64,000 bases of DNA from Leptasterias polaris (lineage: Eukaryota > Echinodermata > Asteroidea > Forcipulatida > Asteriidae), in contig JAZGTN010000064.1 in the NCBI GenBank assembly GCA_037783415.1, forward strand, positions 3,149,001 to 3,213,000, in the 5' to 3' direction. The notes below the pieces were generated by a model. It was not told the DNA's origin. It saw only the letters and a list, made by a program, of their open reading frames with translations, and did no database searches. The number at the start of each line of letters is the position of its first letter. Position 1 is the first letter of the stretch. Positions 58,429-64,000 of this stretch are shown piece after piece. Made by a program: the position numbers and the translations under genes.

Positions 58429-61400
58429 TGGCAGTGGCGGTGACTGACGGCGGGGGATGGATGGCGGATGGGGGAGGACAAGTTTCACTAGGCTTCTCAA
58501 TGCACAATTTGCTATTAAGACCTCTACGGTCTTACCACTTACCACTCGGTATCATCCACACCATTTTAAAAGATGGATGCACAGTCCCATGCATTTAGAT
58601 GTCGTTTGGTGAATGCATCTACACAGTACACACATACATGTAGTTCAATACAAAGTTGCTCTACCCTAAACGAGTTGTATTTTTTTTGTTATGTTTTATT
58701 ATGTATATTTGTTTGCAAGTTCGTCCCCCAAAAAAGCCAATCTTGGGTAAAGGGCTACAGGAAGAAAACATTTAAGATGAAGAGCTAAATGTAGGAATTG
58801 ATATTCCTCTTAAAAAAGTCTAGATTGTAGGATGTTGGAAACTGCATTAGGCAAGGAGTTCAAAAGAAATGCAGTACATCGAAAGAAGCTGTCGGAATGG
58901 CTCTTTGTTCTACATCTCAGCAAAGCAAGAGTGTATGGGTGAGAACAAGCAGAAAGCCTTATTTACACCCAAACACCCTGATAGGAGGAACCAGGTTGGG
59001 CACACTGGTGGCACATTTGCCATGAAAATATCTGTAGAAGAGACAGAGGCTGGCTACAGACCTACGGTAGGAAAGGGGATGCAATGTTGATCCCAACCCT
59101 TCACCAACAAGATTGACAATACAATTCTGCACTCTATCTAGTAAAGATAAATGACAGGCAGAAGCTCCAGCAGAAGCTCCTGCCCAAATGTGACACCAGT
59201 ACTCCATTGGTGCAACTGAATGCACAGTAACTGGAAAGTTCTGTGCACAGTTGGTATTTTTGTCAAAGCATTTTGTCTTGAGAGTAGCAGTACTTCATGC
59301 CAATAGACTGTGCAAGTCTCGCGCGCATTCGAACTTCCGGGACCATAGTGGTCCCAACCATATGGAGTTTTACGTGGGCGAGATTTTGTTTCGTCAATTA
59401 TTTTAGTTTAACGTAGTTTATGACCTAGAAAATTATACATGTTGTTGGGAATGTAATACTAAGTGATAACAAAATATGAAAGTAAAACCAATTCAACAAT
59501 ATAACGAAGAAAACCCGAGAATTAAACTTGACCTCAGCTTCCGGTTATTGCAAAAAATTAAGAATTTTGTGCTCACCTCCGATCATAAAACTTATGTAAA
59601 AGCTTGTTTTGAATGCGAGATTATAATCGCCAGATGCTGTAATTGCAAAGCGAACCCTTTTCATTGCAGTCTATGGTGTTGAGGCGTCGGCATTCCTCTT
59701 TAAACTGCGATACGGGTCAATTTAAAACCCGTTTGACCTTCACGAATCTGCGTAAGGGGTTTCTAAAAAGTTAACATCAAAAAAGCATCCTTGTCCCAGA
59801 GTTTTAATTTGTTTTTAATAATAATCAACACACTTTGGCGTATTTTTTTAAAAAGCTAAAACTAATTTCATAAAATTGTAATGATTTGTTTTTGTTGTTC
59901 AGATTTTGTCATGAGATATAATTTAAAACAAAGATTTGATTTCAGAAATAAAAATGTTCTTTGTTTGACGTGTTTTCTCGTTCGGATACGCGCGAGACTT
60001 GCACAGTCTATAGAACTGTGGAGTCAACTGTGACATCAAAATTGAGATGGGTGTTGAAACATCCACCACCAAAGTTGAACACAATTCATCTAGGAAAAAA
60101 TTTCCTGGCTGTGAGTTTCTCTCATCAAATTTGTTTTGTATTTGCTTAAAAGGTTGGACTAATCTTTTAAAAATTTGCACTATTCATTCTTTTTTCAGAC
60201 GTTGAATATTTCGGGCACAAGTTCCATCAACCTTTACTTGAGTGTCTACTCTCAGTCATGGCTCAAGCCAGTGACCTTGATGAAAAGGTAAACCTATGTT
60301 CCTTGCCCATATCTTTTATAAGACAGGCGTGTGTTTTCTGAGGATTTGTCCCGATTTCAAGTTTTGCTCTAAATCACCATGAGCCTTTCAATTTTGTTGA
60401 AAAATGCGAAGCAGTCACAAAAGGGAAAAAGGAAACGTCTGCATTGTGTAAAAAACCTGTAGTTTTGCATTTTTTGTGATACACAGAGTCTGTAAACCTC
60501 CTAAATTGTAGCTTCCAGGAGGATGCGGGTCTAGAAGAAGGGGCGGGGCTAAGCCGAAAGCCATTTCGGGAATTTTCACAAGGAGTGAAGCAGTTACAAA
60601 AGGGAGAACGAAATAGTCCATATTGCGTCCAAAACCTGTAGTTTTGTATTTCTGATGATTCACAGAGTCTGTAAACCTCCTGAATTGTAACATCTGGGAG
60701 GTTCCAGGACTAGAAGAAGGGGCGAACCCAGGCCGCAGACATTTGCTTGAATTTTCACTTTTGTCAAATCTCATCTTAGAAATGAGCAAGAACCTCTCTT
60801 TGAATGTCATAGACACATGTATGGAAAATCAAACATGGCCGATGCATCATGATCTTTGATTTTGTCATTTGTATTTCCAACTTCTTGTGGTCACACCACC
60901 CCCTTCCCTCCAACCCCCACCCCTTTTGTCTCCTTATTCTTTGTTTACCCCTTGCTTTTATGTGTGCCTTGGCCTCTCTCTTTCTCTCTCTCTCTCTCTT
61001 TTGATGTATTTCCACTTGACTGCTTCTGTTACATGTGTAGACCTGTTTATGTTTGTTGTTTCGTGTTGTCATTTAGCCTTCGAGAAAGACTCTGCTAGGG
61101 TCAAAACGTCAGGCCATTAACTATCTTTTGATCCTTTGTTGATTGACAGGTCTCATCAGAGTTTCTCGATATAGCTTTGGAGATCCGGGCTAATGTGAAA
61201 ACATCCAAATCAAGAAAATATCCCATTCAGTGAGTCACTTAAAGATTCCATTACAGTTCTGTAAAGAGAGACTATGTCAGCACTCGCTGACATATTTGAA
61301 TGCTTCCATTGTCTTAACCACATTGTACGCACTGGTCAGCTCAAATGCTACGATACCCGAAGCTGGGCCCTGTTGCACGTCCTTGAGTAGGTGTCAATTA

Positions 61401-63642
61401 TCATAGGACAGTGATTTGGTTAGAAGGGGCCAGGACAAAACTCTGCCAGCATCATTTGTGTACCAAATCCAAGTGTCAATTGTCAATGGTAGATGAAACC
61501 AACTTAAACAACTTACCTAATTAAGCAAGCACATAAGCTTAAATTAACCCAAGCAATGCCTGGACATGTTAACAACACACTGTAGATAAAACAAATCTTT
61601 GAAAAACACAAGAGAAATCCTCTCGACCTATGACAAAAACGTGTCAGCATGTGCTGACAATCCTATACCGCAGGGAAGTTACAACCAAACATGTCCCTCG
61701 TTAAAAAAGAGAAGGGGTTCGCCCCGGTGTTCCTTGTTTGATTGTGCTGCATATTGCGCCACAGCACCTTGTAAACCATTACATGGTGCTATGTAAAGGA
61801 ATAGGTCTCATACTTAAAAACGTAGCTCCACATACCTTGCAGGTAAATACTGAATGTTGAAGCGCCTTGAGCGTCACTGAGGGACGGATATGAGCGCTAT
61901 ATAAGAAGCCACTATTATTATTCTACCACTGTGGTGCTTATTGACTTATGTCTCGCTGTTAGCATGAATTGAGTTTGGGTAACATATTAATTTTCTGTTT
62001 TGTATAGATGGAATGCAAGGAGTCTGACACACCTTGCTATGGTTTGCCTCCAAAGTGGACAGCTTAATCATACATGGTAAGAAGCACATTCATTCCATAC
62101 ATCAGCATTTTCTAACGTTGAAGTGATAAAACATAAACTCATAACACCAGTTCTGCATCAACTTCATTGTTTGCCTATATACGATTTCATATTGATTTTA
62201 AAATTTTCATTTCAACATACAAAGCTTTATAATATGGTTTAACTCCTAAGAAATCACCCAGTTACAATTTTCGTTCAAATAATAAGGCTCACCTATCTTT
62301 CCCCACGACCAAAATGTTACAGATTTTGGGTGACAGATCCTTTTCATCGGCTGCCCCCAAACTTTGGAATGAACTGCCATCCGATATTCAACACTCTCAT
62401 TCCATTGATATTTTTAAGCATGAAGTCTTTTTAATCTTGCTTCTATGTTGATTTTTACTTTTCATGTACTGTTTTATACTTTTTGATGTTATGTGCAGAT
62501 GATCATTTTTATGGAAATCGCGCAATACAAATCTCAACTGTTATTATTATTAACATCGTTGTTTTTTTTTTTCTTTCTCCTTTTTTTTTTTTTGGGGGGG
62601 GGGTCGGGAATGAGCAACTTCAATTTGATCCCAATTCAGTTGCGTTTTCCTTGTGGTTCATTACTTTATCTTTAAAACACCACATCTGAAAATCACACTG
62701 GGATCATTCAAGATTACTAGCTTGATAGTTAGTGTTTCTAATGTAGGTGAACCCAGACTGTAAGTAAATCCAGGGAAAAAAAAAAGAGTTAATTCTTTTA
62801 TTCTTTAAAGGTATTATACAGGATTGGTAGATCTGACAAAATAGTTGCAGACTGTGTTCATGTTTTGTGATCAACCATACATGAAATAACAAATCGGTGA
62901 AAATTTTGGCTTAATCCATTGTGTGAGTCCGGAGAAAAAAAAGTGAACGTGAACAGTTTTCAGAATGTAAACACATTGTCCTTAATTTTGGTTTTTACAA
63001 ACGAAATCAGCTGTGGCGATTTTTTAAGGGTTTAAGATACAGTTTTCTCAAATATGACTTCATTTCAAAGTGAAGTACTTCGAAGAAAAAATGGTTCTAG
63101 TATGAACTTCATAAGCAGTAAGCATTCAGACTAAAATAAACAACTATGTTTTTTGTCCTTACCAATCCTGTGTAATACCTTTAAAACCTGCCAATTTTGC
63201 CGTGTGGAAAAAGTTTTTACGTCATGTCAGATTTGGTTGCTTTTTAGTAGATGTTAACACCTGCGACTAACGCATAGGATTCAAACTGCTTCTAGCCACC
63301 AGGCTATCTCAATGGTCTAGTGGGAAGACATCTGCTCTAGCAATGCAAAGGTTGTGGGTTTGAATCCCACCCAAGTGATTTGCCTGTGGATTTGTTTCAC
63401 AGAACTCAGGAAAGTAATGAGTATAAAGTGCTTAATACACATCGGTGTAGGGTATAAACCAAATTGTATTCGTTGCTTTTACATTCAACAAAAATGATTG
63501 TATATCTTGTTTCTTTATCGGACCTTAATGTTGTTATTTCTACCTCTGCCAACTTGATTACTTTTATCTCTGATTTGATTGATTTATTTTTATGATTCAG
63601 GGATGTCATAGGACTCTTCCAGCAAGAAAACCTAGTGCCGAG
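34701..63642 (+). CDS. PTCD3: Pentatricopeptide repeat domain protein 3, mitochondrial (mS39); 3' end outside window
   Basis: Subunit of the mitochondrial small ribosomal subunit that supports translation of mitochondrial mRNAs. 21 exons with matching phases: 34701-34774, 36001-36090, 36477-36522, 37543-37611, 38514-38621, 39378-39501, 40135-40247, 42832-42932, 43643-43744, 49005-49134, 50125-50269, 52077-52127, 54383-54463, 55248-55276, 55633-55739, 57329-57407, 58076-58166, 60199-60287, 61150-61229, 62008-62076, 63601-63642. About 606 codons; the human protein is about 690, so some 80 codons lie beyond the right edge. Exon 1 gives a basic, hydroxyl-rich N terminus typical of a mitochondrial import signal. 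Landmarks matching PTCD3: DPTAAPYMYHDDPYL, NAHSYCSMVRGML, HAYNALIKGAV, SPNLQTFNSLLDSLR, ALQTLSEMKAVG, NLICLMDSVDAM. PPR-type helix pairs are visible in exons 9-12. All borders are GT/AG; exon 9 uses a weak donor (GTTTGG), chosen because only it restores phase and the expected spacing. Confidence 0.95.
34987..35037. repeat. Short hairpin in PTCD3 intron 1
   Basis: GTTAGGTCTACTTA and TAAAGTAGACCTAAC are inverted around a short AT-rich loop. Confidence 0.7.
35423..35530. repeat. Perfect 46-bp inverted repeat, GC-rich
   Basis: Arms 35423-35468 and 35485-35530 (starting GTTCACGCATTGCGCAAG) are exact reverse complements with a 16-nt loop. In PTCD3 intron 1. Confidence 0.9.
35601..35976. mobile_element. 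TTAA-flanked MITE (AGGCACTG family)
   Basis: TTAA at both edges; inverted ends AGGCACTGAACACGTTTGG and CCAAACGTGTACAGTGCCT. Non-coding. A diverged relative is at 51168-51522. I recall this family as common in echinoderm genomes. Confidence 0.88.
36235..36355 (-). mobile_element. SINE head and core fragment
   Basis: Minus-strand tRNA-Leu SINE with head GTGTGTCGTGGTCGAGCAG at 36352 and only the first part of the core. Confidence 0.75.
36955..37210. repeat. 21-bp tandem repeat, about 12 units
   Basis: Unit GTGCGCAAGTTTGAAACTTA plus A, with a few 20-bp and point variants. In PTCD3 intron 3, immediately before exon 4's region. Confidence 0.95.
37799..38154 (+). mobile_element. Full-length tRNA-Leu SINE
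   Basis: Head AGTGTGTCATGGCCGAGTGG, B box GGTTCGAGTCCCGG, core, CTCCCCAGGGAGCTGAGA, tail ATGCGCTATATAAGAAC plus TTA repeats. Close relative, opposite strand, at 41148-41506. Confidence 0.92.
38226..38447. repeat. 21-bp tandem repeat, about 10.5 units
   Basis: Unit CATTGTGCTGAGGTGTGTCTG, nearly invariant. A multiple of three, so it is open on both strands (over 100 codons), but it sits in PTCD3 intron 4 with no other sign of coding. The stretch before it contains CGCCATTTTGGGAGT, also seen after the 63-bp array. Confidence 0.95.
39555..39850. mobile_element. Unclassified repeat beginning with (TTTG)n
   Basis: A TTTG run followed by TTTAGATGATCTTTCCAACA; a second copy is at 58180-58400. Ends near a minus-strand tRNA-like B box (GGATTCGAACCCAC). 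Probably a LINE or SINE fragment. Confidence 0.5.
40460..40838. mobile_element. TTAA miniature element (AGGTATTATACAG family)
   Basis: Left end AGGTATTTTACAGAATTGG, right end (CCTTACCAATCCTGTATAAA), about 379 bp, same family as 62805-63184. In PTCD3 intron 7. Confidence 0.82.
41148..41506 (-). mobile_element. Full-length tRNA-Leu SINE
   Basis: Minus-strand head GGTGTCATGGCTGAGTGG, complete core and a TTA-repeat tail at 41148. Closely matches 37799-38154, in the same gene but inverted. Confidence 0.9.
41969..42675 (-). mobile_element. 710-bp inverted-repeat element, copy 2
   Basis: Reverse orientation relative to 9078-9786 and highly similar throughout. In PTCD3 intron 7. Confidence 0.9.
43245..43600. 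repeat. Decayed tandem repeats resembling the start of PTCD3 exon 9
   Basis: Two or three degenerate units upstream of the exon. GAGAGCAACGATGCCAAGAA (43356-43375) resembles exon 9 GAGAACAATGACACCGAGAA, each preceded by a TTTCC(T)..TGATT pyrimidine-rich acceptor-like stretch; a further unit lies near 43463-43510. Confidence 0.45.
43754..44205. mobile_element. Inverted-repeat MITE next to PTCD3 exon 9
   Basis: Ends AATACACCGACCCAGTAGG and (CCTACAGGATCGGTGTATT). Begins about 10 nt inside intron 9. A short element with a related GATCGGTGTATT terminus lies at 55327-55492. Confidence 0.72.
44320..45090 (+). mobile_element. tRNA-Leu SINE split by two later SINEs
   Basis: Head and core at 44320-44492, continuing at about 44993-45090 (CACTTATCATTAAGAGAAG, matching the SINE's CACTTATCG segment). 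Between them lie a family-2 SINE piece (about 44503-44605) and the full-length copy at 44620-44985. Confidence 0.7.
44620..44985 (+). mobile_element. Full-length tRNA-Leu SINE, nested
   Basis: Head AGCGTGTCGTGGCCGAGCGG, anticodon-like loop, B box GGTTCGAGTCCCGG, tail CGCTATATAAGAAGCC plus TTA repeats. TTACACT is duplicated at 44613-44619 and 44986-44992. Confidence 0.9.
45251..47833. repeat. 63-bp tandem array, 41 copies
   Basis: Unit begins CATTCACAAGACATGCATAG and ends TAGAGTCAG. The first unit differs slightly (ACATACATAG); the others appear identical. 41 x 63 bp fills the interval exactly. As the unit is a multiple of three without stops, it gives 892- and 857-codon frames on opposite strands; neither has other coding features. 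In PTCD3 intron 9. Confidence 0.97.
48106..48916 (+). mobile_element. piggyBac-like relic, degraded
   Basis: Left end CCTTTCAATACC (48107) and right end GGTATTGAAAGGG followed by TTAA (48913-48916); the left TTAA has decayed. After an ATG at 48393 a short acidic frame (VFVDSDPE-like residues EIFVDSDPELDS) resembles the acidic N terminus of piggyBac transposases, then breaks. Ends about 90 bp before PTCD3 exon 10. Confidence 0.6.
48798..48899. repeat. 33-bp tandem repeat, three units
   Basis: AATGCGGTACACAGCAGTGT GACCCCTATAAAC repeated three times without change, inside the right end of the piggyBac-like relic. Confidence 0.93.
49157..49385. mobile_element. 225-bp inverted-repeat MITE, copy B
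   Basis: Reverse-orientation match to 15266-15490, with ATAGATAG / CTATCTAT ends. In PTCD3 intron 10, about 20 bp after the exon 10 donor. Confidence 0.82.
50969..51884 (-). mobile_element. 710-bp family, diverged copy with a nested MITE
   Basis: Ends ATAGACCATGCAAGT and the GCGAGACTTGCATGCCTAT inverse. Diverged from the other three copies and interrupted at 51168-51522. Confidence 0.75.
51168..51522. mobile_element. TTAA MITE nested in the 710-bp element
   Basis: TTAA at 51168-51171 and 51519-51522. The host copies read ATTAAAACTCTGGGACAAGG at this place without interruption, so a single TTAA was duplicated on insertion. Confidence 0.82.
52164..52516 (+). mobile_element. 5'-truncated LINE tail
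   Basis: Encodes the last part of the polymerase frame (APRLWNKLPVDVRKSQS, ending KVKTYLF) and ends in TTA repeats. Nearly identical to 12445-12965. Begins about 37 nt after the donor of PTCD3 exon 12. Confidence 0.88.
52635..53419. mobile_element. hAT-like element carrying a family-2 SINE
   Basis: Ends CAAGGGCGTCGATGGG and CGATCGATGCCCTTG; flanks ACTGTAAT and ACTAATAA could be a decayed 8-bp duplication. The SINE (tRNA-like head TAGATAGCTCAGTTGGTAGA) lies at about 52735-52895. Confidence 0.6.
53945..54226 (+). mobile_element. SINE 3' two-thirds
   Basis: Begins in the GGATGGGTAAAGCCG core and ends GCGCCAGGAGCGTCACTGAG, then GCGCTTTATAAGAAGCC. The tail is shared with the LINE at 54800-55216. 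Confidence 0.8.
54574..54684. mobile_element. Small foldback MITE with GGTGGCAGCAG motifs
   Basis: GACTTTGGGACACTAGGTGG...and its inverse bracket about 40 bp. Each arm has a (C/A)TAGGTGGCAGCAG or CTTGGTGGCAGCA word. In PTCD3 intron 13. Confidence 0.72.
54800..55216 (+). mobile_element. LINE tail with an internal 101-bp duplication
   Basis: The frame ending at 55102 encodes a polymerase C-terminal fragment (FSHAGPSPWNSLPLQLRQ, then FKTHLKTNLF). About 100 bp is directly repeated (54812-54907 and 54913-55006). The 3' UTR holds GCGCCAGGAGTGTCATACTT, matching the SINE tails. Confidence 0.8.
55327..55492. mobile_element. Short inverted-repeat MITE
   Basis: Arms with GATCAATCCATTAAGCCCCG and the inverse of (CGTGGCTTAATGGATCGG), plus inner GACCAATCACA / TGTGATTGGTC. 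In PTCD3 intron 14. Confidence 0.75.
55861..56622 (+). mobile_element. Non-autonomous piggyBac element with intact TTAA ends
   Basis: TTAA at 55861-55864 and 56619-56622, with inverted termini CACTTTGACTGCTG / CAGCAGTCAAAGTG. An acidic frame from an ATG near 56135 (SDSEASEFDG, then DSESNASNVESE) matches the N-terminal style of piggyBac transposases; the catalytic part is deleted. Also has two CCCGAGTATACTCGGG palindromes near 55882 and 55925. In PTCD3 intron 15. Confidence 0.88.
57040..57220 (-). mobile_element. Third-family tRNA-derived SINE, degraded
   Basis: The minus strand has a GGGTTCAAATCCCACCC B box. Related to 13330-13565 and 63265-63470. Confidence 0.55.
57520..57936 (-). mobile_element. 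Full-length tRNA-Leu SINE
   Basis: Minus-strand head GTGTGTCATGGCCGAGCGG, B box GGTTCGAGTCCCGG, core, CCTGGTTTGATCGCCAGCA segment, long 3' part. Confidence 0.88.
58180..58400. mobile_element. Unclassified repeat beginning with TTTG units
   Basis: Matches 39555-39850 (TTTAGATGATCTTCCCAACA, then GGTTATGAATTGCACAAA). Followed by a G homopolymer of about 25 bp near 58403. Confidence 0.55.
58850..59235 (-). mobile_element. LINE polymerase C-terminal remnant, second copy
   Basis: The minus-strand frame contains SLLDRVQNCIVNLVGEG and RSVASLCLFYRYFHGKCA, as in 5535-5960. 5'-truncated. Confidence 0.75.
59303..60012 (+). mobile_element. 710-bp inverted-repeat element, copy 3
   Basis: Same orientation as 9078-9786 and highly similar. 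Lies in PTCD3 intron 17, ending about 185 bp before exon 18. Confidence 0.9.
60413..60775. repeat. Two-copy tandem repeat of about 180 bp
   Basis: Landmarks occur twice: ACACAGAGTCTGTAAACCTCC and TCACAGAGTCTGTAAACCTC, plus CTAGAAGAAGGGGCG in each. Diverged by perhaps a fifth. Confidence 0.8.
61274..61510. repeat. Unclassified interspersed repeat, copy B
   Basis: Inverse of 6920-7180; ends GTCAATTGTCAATGGTAGAT. In PTCD3 intron 19. Confidence 0.55.
61690..61925 (+). mobile_element. SINE 3' half
   Basis: GAGAAGGGGTTCGCCCCGGT through GAGCGTCACTGAGGGACGG to GCGCTATATAAGAAGCC and TTA repeats. Confidence 0.82.
62120..62555 (+). mobile_element. LINE tail, frameshifted
   Basis: In shifting frames the sequence gives VLHQLHCLPIYDF, then SAAPKLWNELPSDIQ, the usual C-terminal order of LINE polymerases, followed by a tail with ATTATTATTA. 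In PTCD3 intron 20, 45 nt after the exon 20 donor. Confidence 0.7.
62805..63184. mobile_element. TTAA MITE (AGGTATTATACAG family), intact copy
   Basis: TTAA at 62805-62808 and 63181-63184; ends AGGTATTATACAGGATTGG and CCAATCCTGTGTAATACCT. 380 bp, non-coding. Confidence 0.9.
63265..63470 (+). mobile_element. Third-family tRNA-derived SINE
   Basis: A-box region TGGTCTAGTGGGAAGACATC, B box GGGTTTGAATCCCACC, then ATAAAGTGCTTAATACACAT. Not a functional tRNA: the arms are mismatched and a SINE body follows. Confidence 0.65.
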
Positions 63643-64000
63643 GTAATTATTAATGTTTCTTAGCAGTAGGGTACCTGTACTGAAAACCTCTCACTACTAT
63701 CTTATCTTTCAAAACAAATCAGTTTAAATTGTATTTGTGTTTTCCCATTTGTTAAGTATTTTTGTATCCTGATGTGCTTTTATATTGCCTTTATCTTGTG
63801 TTACTTTTTAACCTGCTTGGTCACCTTTACAATTCCAATCAAATGCTTAAAAGTCATTTCATGCCTTGCCATGTGGAGAGCCTTATTGACCCCATTGCAC
63901 TGACGTAACACGCGACTACAGTCTCCACAAGGTCTGCCTTGTTGGGAGTCAAAAATGCATGTAGAGGTACACGACCAAGTACACATGTGTCGCCTACATG

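Noticed and set aside
60856..61120. Open frames with TCTC-rich sequence, possibly a Penelope-type 3' end near 61080
   Set aside because: Low complexity; the resemblance of the GGGTCAAAACGTCAGGC segment to retroelement ends was too weak to annotate.

Overview
The window is nuclear DNA from an animal. It carries three spliced, plus-strand protein-coding genes, and their introns and spacers are filled with transposon debris. Its SINEs, its TTAA-flanked miniature elements and the protein divergence point to a marine deuterostome, most likely an echinoderm and perhaps a sea star. That placement rests on memory of repeat families, not on a search. Nothing looks bacterial: there are GT/AG introns, no operons and no CRISPR.

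Layout. 1-2353: a 22-bp minisatellite split by a young SINE. 3029-23751: gene 1, at least 14 exons, 5' end not seen, about 706 codons; coiled-coil N-terminal part, a Cys/His-rich patch, an alpha-helical middle and an acidic C terminus; family not recognised. 24430-25350 (minus): a broken rhodopsin-type receptor. 26717-27700: a TTAA-flanked DNA transposon remnant with a decayed THAP domain. 27995-30073: a two-exon FAM124-family gene whose second exon has an in-frame TAG inside the conserved domain. 30225-31874: a miniature element split by a hAT element with a perfect 8-bp target duplication. 34701-63642 and beyond: PTCD3 (mitochondrial ribosomal protein mS39), 21 exons traced from start codon to a point about 80 codons before the expected end, which lies outside the window.

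The non-coding part is unusually legible. It holds over 20 copies of a tRNA-Leu-derived SINE whose 3' tail matches a local LINE; several 5'-truncated LINE tails; at least four TTAA-target miniature families; a 710-bp inverted-repeat family; two piggyBac relics; hAT-like elements; long palindromes; and four tandem arrays, including 41 copies of a 63-bp unit in PTCD3 intron 9. Many elements sit inside one another, so a relative order of insertion can be read.

No cooperation between the three genes is evident; they look like unrelated neighbours on the same strand. The observations most worth checking are the FAM124 stop codon (nonsense, error or readthrough), the 63-bp array, the foldback element that starts 5 nt inside an intron of gene 1, and the identity of gene 1.
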